From an uncultured Victivallales bacterium (lineage in GTDB: Bacteria > Verrucomicrobiota > Lentisphaeria > Oligosphaerales > JAFGRS01), in the NCBI GenBank assembly GCA_903834675.1, contig CAILKC010000096.1, positions 1 to 8,148 on the forward strand: a stretch of 8,148 bases of DNA, written 5' to 3'. Shown here piece after piece: positions 4,842-8,148 of this stretch. The first letter of the stretch is position 1. Each line of letters opens with the position of its first letter. The notes beneath the pieces are model-generated. The model made no database searches. It was not told the DNA's origin and saw nothing but the letters and a program-made list of their open reading frames with translations. The position numbers were made by a program, and so were the translations under genes.

Positions 4842-7792
4842 CGCACCGAGGTTTCGGCAGGAGCCTCGGTCAGCAGGTCGCGCTGACGCTGTTGAATCTT
4901 CCGGACGAGCCGGGGGATGCGCGCCTTCTCAGCCAGCCGCAGCGCTTCGGCTATAGCTGCGGTGGCTGCCGTCTCGTCGCCCCTCGCCGCCGCCACGGAG
5001 CCCAGCAGGAGGTGTCCGCGCGCGGCCCCGTCAGAATCGCCCGACTGGAGGCAGGAGTCACTGGCGGCCCGCGCCGAACGCTCGGCCCCGTGCAGGTTCC
5101 CTTGCGCGAACTGGGTGCCTGCCAGAGCCAGAAGGGCCTCGCAGGCCTGCGCCGGATCAGCCCGCCGCGAGGCGAGATCGAACGCCGCGATGGCGGCGCA
5201 CTCCGCCTCAGCGGCTTGGCCATTGGCCAGGTTCACGTCCGCCTGCAACAGCCAGAGGTCCCCGCGTTCGCGCAACGCCAGCCCGACTTCGGCCTGCTGC
5301 AGCGCTGCCGCCTGCGCCGCAACCGTCGCGGGGGCCACGGTTCCGGCCTCCAGAGATTCCCGCAGTTCCTTCAGGCGAACGCCAAGCACGGTTGCCTTGT
5401 CGCCGCAGCCCAGCAAACGGGCGGCGGCATAGGCACTGCTAGCCTCCGCTGGCCGGTCCAGTCGGCGCAGCGCATCGCCCCGCAGTTCATGCGCCCGGAA
5501 ACGCTCCTCCGGGGTGCGTGCTGCCTGTTCCGCCATGACCGCGTAGGTCAACGCATCGTCGTAGTCGTGTATGGCCAGAGCCTGCGCCGCGGCCGCCACA
5601 GCCTCAGCGCAGGCCTTGGTGGTCTCCCCGGCCTCGAACCAATGCCACGCCAGCTCTCCCGGAGGGGTCCCCGTGCGGGTCGCCAGGGCCTCGGCGATGC
5701 GGGCATGCAAACGGCGCCGACGGCGGGTACTGAATTCCTGCGCCAGGAGATCACGAATCATCCGGTGGGTGAAACGGTATCCATCCCCCACGCCGCGCCG
5801 TTCCGGCGCCAGAATCCCACGCCGAACCGCCTCGTCCAAGGCCTGCAGGACGCTCTCTTCGGGGCGCCCCAGGATGGCGATGACCAGGTCCAGGTCGAAG
5901 GTCCGACCGACCACCGCGGCAACCTGCAGCGTTTCGCGTTCCGCGGCGCCGAGACCGTGCAGACGCCGCTGCAGGATGTCGGCGACGGCCACCGGCGGCG
6001 GGATTTCCGCCAGGGTCACCCGGACGGTTTCTTCCGTCATCTGCTCAAGGTCCTGGCTCTCGAGCAGATCTCGCATGACCTGCTCAATGAAGAAGGCATT
6101 TCCTTCAGAGTGGCCGTAGACATAGTCGACCAGGGCGTCGGGAGCCTCACGACCGAGAGCGGTCGACAGCCAGGCCGCGACATCCCGGCGCTTCAGTGCC
6201 TTCAGCGTGATCCAGTGGGCCACGTCCAGGCCGCGCAGGGTTGAACGTAACTCGATGAACTCCGGGTGGTCGCCGGCAGACTCGGACTGCACCGTCACCA
6301 CCAGCAGAAGCGGCAGCCGCGGCAAGTCGTTCGGTAAGTACGCGACCAGTGCCTGGGAAGCCGGGTCGCACCAGTTGAGACCCTCGATCCCCACCAGCAG
6401 GGGACTGGTCTCGGCGATCCGCCGAAGCAGAGTGCTGACCTCATCATAGAAAGCGCCGAGGTCGGGTGGCGCAGTGCTCCCTGAGGCAGACTCAGCCACC
6501 GCCTCCAGAGTCGGCAGCGAACCGGTCGGCGCCCGCTGCCGCGCCTCGCGCAGGATGGGCATCCAGGGCCCATGCGGCCGCGGCGTATCGGTCTTGAACC
6601 CGCGGCCGATCAGGGTCATGGCGCCGGCGCCCGCCGCTTCGCGCAGCGCCAGGTCGAAGAAGGCGGACTTCCCGCTGCCTTCGTCACCCTCGATCCAGAG
6701 CACCCTGGCGCAGCCCATCCTGGCCGTGGCGCAGGCCGTCTTGACGGTCTGGACCTCGCGTTCGCGTCCGGCCAGGCGGAGGGCCCCGAAATGCCTCTCC
6801 CAGGCGGAACCACCGGCGGGCGCGAGACGCGCCGGGCCAACGGCGACCTCGGCGCTGGTCTGCGTCAGAGCTTCGCTGACAGCCTGGGCGAAGGCAGTCG
6901 CGGAGGGCCAGCGTGCCGCGGGATCGGTATCGAGCGCACGCGCCACCGTCTCCGACAGCAGCGGCGGGCATTCCCGGCACACCTGGTGGAGCGGCGGCGG
7001 CGGTCCGCTGCTACGCCGGGCGCGCACTTCCTCCACATTTCTTCCCGCATGCGGCACCTTGCCGGTGAGCATCTCGTAGAGGACGAGCCCGAGGGCATAG
7101 ATGTCGGCCGGGGCGCCCGAATCCTGCCCGAGGAGCTGTTCTGGGCTCATGTACGCCGGCGTCCCCACGGCAACGCCTGGCCGGGAGAGGCTGGTACCGA
7201 CATCGAGATACCGCGCCACGCCGAAGTCAAGGATCTTCACCGCGCCGGTTTTCGACAACATCAAGTTGGCCGGCTTGATGTCGCGGTGGGCGACGTTGAG
7301 GGCATGTGCAACGTCCAGTCCGGCGGCGGTTGCATCGAGTATACGGCGCGCTTCACCCAGCGCCAACGGACCCTCACGGCCCAACTTCTGCGCCAGGCTT
7401 TCGCCGTCTACATACTCCATGGCCAGAAAGAAACCTCCGTCCGGGGACGTATCGAAGTCGTAGACCTGGGCCACGGCGGAGTGGTTGATGCGACTGGCAA
7501 GAAACGCCTCGCGCCGGAAGCGCTCCACCGAGTAGGCATCGGTGCAGAGAGCTGGAAGCAGGATCTTGATGGCGGTGAGCCGGCCCATATGCACATGCTC
7601 GGCCAGGTAAACCGTCCCCATCCCCCCCAGGCCCAGGATGCGCAACAGGCGATAGCGGCCGCCGAGCATCTCGCCGGTGCGGTCACGGGAGAAGGCGCCT
7701 GGCGGACAGGCCACAACACGGGTGGCACCCGCGGCCTCGGCAACCTCGCCGGCCGCACCGTCCCCCACCGCCCTTCCGCCCACTCCTGTCAC
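4838..7792 (-). CDS. Ser/Thr protein kinase with P-loop ATPase and TPR-like repeats, 984 aa
   Basis: This is a large eukaryotic-like signalling protein. After a low-complexity N-terminal segment, the kinase domain spans about residues 45-305. It has glycine loop GLGGMG (54-59), ATP-anchoring Lys76, alpha-C Glu95, catalytic HRDIKPAN (169-176, Asp171), DFG (189-191) and activation segment GTPAYMSPEQ (210-219), so it should be active. A second ATPase follows: an LAGREREV entry motif near 341, Walker A GDEGSGKS (369-376) and a Walker B region LLVGIEG (465-471) that lacks the usual DD pair. The tail (about 720-955) is Ala-rich helical repeats resembling TPRs. I see no transmembrane segment and no C-terminal DNA-binding domain, so a cytosolic kinase scaffold is likely. 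I chose GTG 7792 because GGGAGGG lies 8 nt upstream. GTG 7840 would add 16 residues but has no well-placed ribosome site, and an in-frame ATG at 7669 lies just before the kinase core. The gene converges on the enzyme operon; a regulatory link is only inference. Confidence 0.93.
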   Translation of the reverse strand: MTGVGGRAVGDGAAGEVAEAAGATRVVACPPGAFSRDRTGEMLGGRYRLLRILGLGGMGTVYLAEHVHMGRLTAIKILLPALCTDAYSVERFRREAFLASRINHSAVAQVYDFDTSPDGGFFLAMEYVDGESLAQKLGREGPLALGEARRILDATAAGLDVAHALNVAHRDIKPANLMLSKTGAVKILDFGVARYLDVGTSLSRPGVAVGTPAYMSPEQLLGQDSGAPADIYALGLVLYEMLTGKVPHAGRNVEEVRARRSSGPPPPLHQVCRECPPLLSETVARALDTDPAARWPSATAFAQAVSEALTQTSAEVAVGPARLAPAGGSAWERHFGALRLAGREREVQTVKTACATARMGCARVLWIEGDEGSGKSAFFDLALREAAGAGAMTLIGRGFKTDTPRPHGPWMPILREARQRAPTGSLPTLEAVAESASGSTAPPDLGAFYDEVSTLLRRIAETSPLLVGIEGLNWCDPASQALVAYLPNDLPRLPLLLVVTVQSESAGDHPEFIELRSTLRGLDVAHWITLKALKRRDVAAWLSTALGREAPDALVDYVYGHSEGNAFFIEQVMRDLLESQDLEQMTEETVRVTLAEIPPPVAVADILQRRLHGLGAAERETLQVAAVVGRTFDLDLVIAILGRPEESVLQALDEAVRRGILAPERRGVGDGYRFTHRMIRDLLAQEFSTRRRRRLHARIAEALATRTGTPPGELAWHWFEAGETTKACAEAVAAAAQALAIHDYDDALTYAVMAEQAARTPEERFRAHELRGDALRRLDRPAEASSAYAAARLLGCGDKATVLGVRLKELRESLEAGTVAPATVAAQAAALQQAEVGLALRERGDLWLLQADVNLANGQAAEAECAAIAAFDLASRRADPAQACEALLALAGTQFAQGNLHGAERSARAASDSCLQSGDSDGAARGHLLLGSVAAARGDETAATAAIAEALRLAEKARIPRLVRKIQQRQRDLLTEAPAETSVR
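4845..4870. terminator. Candidate stem-loop terminator at the convergent junction
   Basis: ACCGAGG (4845-4851) pairs perfectly with CCTCGGT (4864-4870). Three further pairs (U-G, U-A, U-G) can extend the stem to about 10 bp around a 6-nt loop. It begins three bases after the operon stop, where a transcription end is needed. It lies inside the last ten codons of the convergent kinase gene, so it would be transcribed from both sides. There is no T-tract on either strand, so this is not a textbook intrinsic terminator; a 3'-end stabilising hairpin is also possible. Confidence 0.45.
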
Positions 7793-7799
7793 GTTTACG

Positions 7800-7806
7800 C
7801 CCTCCC
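7800..7806 (-). promoter_or_regulatory. Shine-Dalgarno that decides the kinase start
   Basis: On the minus strand GGGAGGG occupies 7806-7800. Its GGAGG core ends 8 nt before the GTG at 7792. The more upstream in-frame GTG (7840) has only a GGAG 16 nt away. This favours the 984-residue product. Confidence 0.6.
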
Positions 7807-7876
7807 GAGTCAACCGGGCACCGTACCCACTACGTGACACAAAAAGCAGTAGCTAACTCCGACAGGTCACATTATG

Positions 7877-7905
7877 AATATGCATGGCGGCGACCCCAAT
7901 GTCAA
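7877..7905 (-). promoter_or_regulatory. Candidate sigma70-type promoter for the kinase gene
   Basis: Reading the minus strand, a perfect -35 TTGACA (7905-7900) is followed after 17 bp by CATATT (7882-7877), matching the -10 consensus at four of six positions. The -10 region sits in an A+T-rich island (about 7871-7885) that stands out in GC-rich surroundings. Transcription would begin near 7870, leaving a leader of about 78 nt to GTG 7792. A better -10 hexamer, CATAAT, lies 6 bp further on but at a spacing that is too long. Confidence 0.4.
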
Positions 7906-8131
7906 CGAACGCACAGTCTATCGGGCGCAAGTCAGCTCCGTAGGGGTTTGCTGGTATGAGAACCGCGGAAGGTCGAGGGCCTGCCCGCCGTGGTGGGTCG
8001 AGAGACAAGCGTCCGAGTCCCCCCCCGTCAATTCGATCCCAATTTCAATCTCGATCCGCCATCCCACCGCTACGGTTTCGCGGCGGTACCCCCAGCCGCG
8101 GAAGTCGCGGGTTCGCCTCTGCGCCTGTTCA

Positions 8132-8144
8132 GCCCCGAAGGGGC
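8132..8144. repeat. GCCCC-GAA-GGGGC hairpin at the window edge
   Basis: A perfect 5-bp GC stem with a GAA loop ends just before the window edge and is followed by palindromic GGCGCC (8142-8147). It resembles the tip of short dispersed palindromic repeats that I recall from several GC-rich phyla. Alternatively it is half of a transcription terminator for a gene beyond the edge. Confidence 0.4.
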
Positions 8145-8148
8145 GCCA

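Larger units (their letters stand above)
7841..8148. other. Non-coding right flank with hairpins
   Basis: No convincing gene lies in this stretch. Next to the kinase is its A+T-rich promoter region. Further right are an 8-C run (8019-8026) and imperfect direct copies of a CAAT..CGATCC motif (8029-8039 and 8046-8057). Three successive dyads then follow: ACCGC (8066-8070) with GCGGT (8083-8087), CCGCG (8096-8100) with CGCGG (8106-8110), and GCCCC (8132-8136) with GGGGC (8140-8144). A plus-strand frame from ATG 7956 stays open to the edge, but it encodes Arg/Ser/Pro-rich low-complexity sequence and has no ribosome site, so I do not call it. I find no tRNA or other recognisable RNA gene. Confidence 0.6.

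Noticed and set aside
4892..6244. 450-codon plus-strand ORF opposite the kinase tail
   Set aside because: It is an antisense shadow with low-complexity Arg/Gln/Gly composition; the minus strand has the recognisable kinase-ATPase protein.
6572..7837. 421-codon plus-strand ORF opposite the kinase domain
   Set aside because: It is an antisense shadow of a domain with every canonical kinase motif.
8021..8032. 16S rRNA fragment
   Set aside because: The minus strand matches the conserved AATTGACGGGGG of 16S rRNA for about 12 bases only; flanking bases do not match, so it is coincidence.
7956..8148. Plus-strand frame open to the right edge
   Set aside because: It has 64 codons of Arg/Ser/Pro-rich sequence, no ribosome site, a homopolymer C run and several hairpins, so chance openness in GC-rich DNA is more likely than a gene.
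8100..8148. tRNA or tmRNA 3' end (GGTTCG-like text and a terminal CCA)
   Set aside because: No acceptor, D-arm or anticodon stem can be laid out around it, and the bases after GGTTCG do not form a T-arm.

Overview
This is a GC-rich window (about two-thirds G+C by eye) from an unidentified free-living bacterium. Every gene shows the strong G/C third-position bias of a high-GC genome. The right edge carries a GCCCC-GAA-GGGGC hairpin of a kind I associate, from memory only, with dispersed palindromic repeats in Planctomycetota, Verrucomicrobiota and Acidobacteriota. A very large Hanks-type kinase fused to an ATPase and TPR-like helices would also suit those phyla or myxobacteria. I would not assign a phylum from this window. 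Both ends are repetitive or hairpin-rich, which would fit a metagenomic contig broken at repeats.

Layout. (1) 1-270: a tandem array of 32-bp units whose junctions form perfect inverted repeats, organised into a duplicated 96-bp block. (2) 271-408: a leader with one small dyad and no recognisable promoter. (3) 409-4841, + strand: a compact four-gene operon encoding a short-chain dehydrogenase, an NAD(P)-dependent aldehyde dehydrogenase, a PLP-dependent D-threonine aldolase/D-serine dehydratase-like enzyme and a metal-dependent amidohydrolase-2 family hydrolase. The gaps are 40 nt, a 1-nt overlap (TGATG) and 11 nt. (4) 4838-7792, - strand: a cytosolic Ser/Thr kinase with a P-loop ATPase and a helical-repeat tail. 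It converges on the operon so tightly that the two TAG stops share one palindromic CTAG. A stem-loop at 4845-4870 sits just beyond the operon stop, inside the kinase's last codons. (5) 7793-8148: the kinase leader with a candidate promoter, then a hairpin-rich non-coding stretch to the edge.

How the genes may work together. The operon looks catabolic. The PLP enzyme would cleave a beta-hydroxy-D-amino acid to glycine plus an aldehyde, or dehydrate D-serine-like substrates. The aldehyde dehydrogenase would oxidise the aldehyde, the short-chain dehydrogenase would interconvert an alcohol and a ketone, and the amidohydrolase would hydrolyse or decarboxylate a related intermediate. The substrate cannot be read from sequence. 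The kinase is probably an independent signalling protein; only position links it to the operon.

I do not see a clear new defence or mobile system. The most unusual items are the palindromic tandem array, the shared-CTAG convergent junction with its hairpin, and the atypical Walker B region of the kinase's ATPase.
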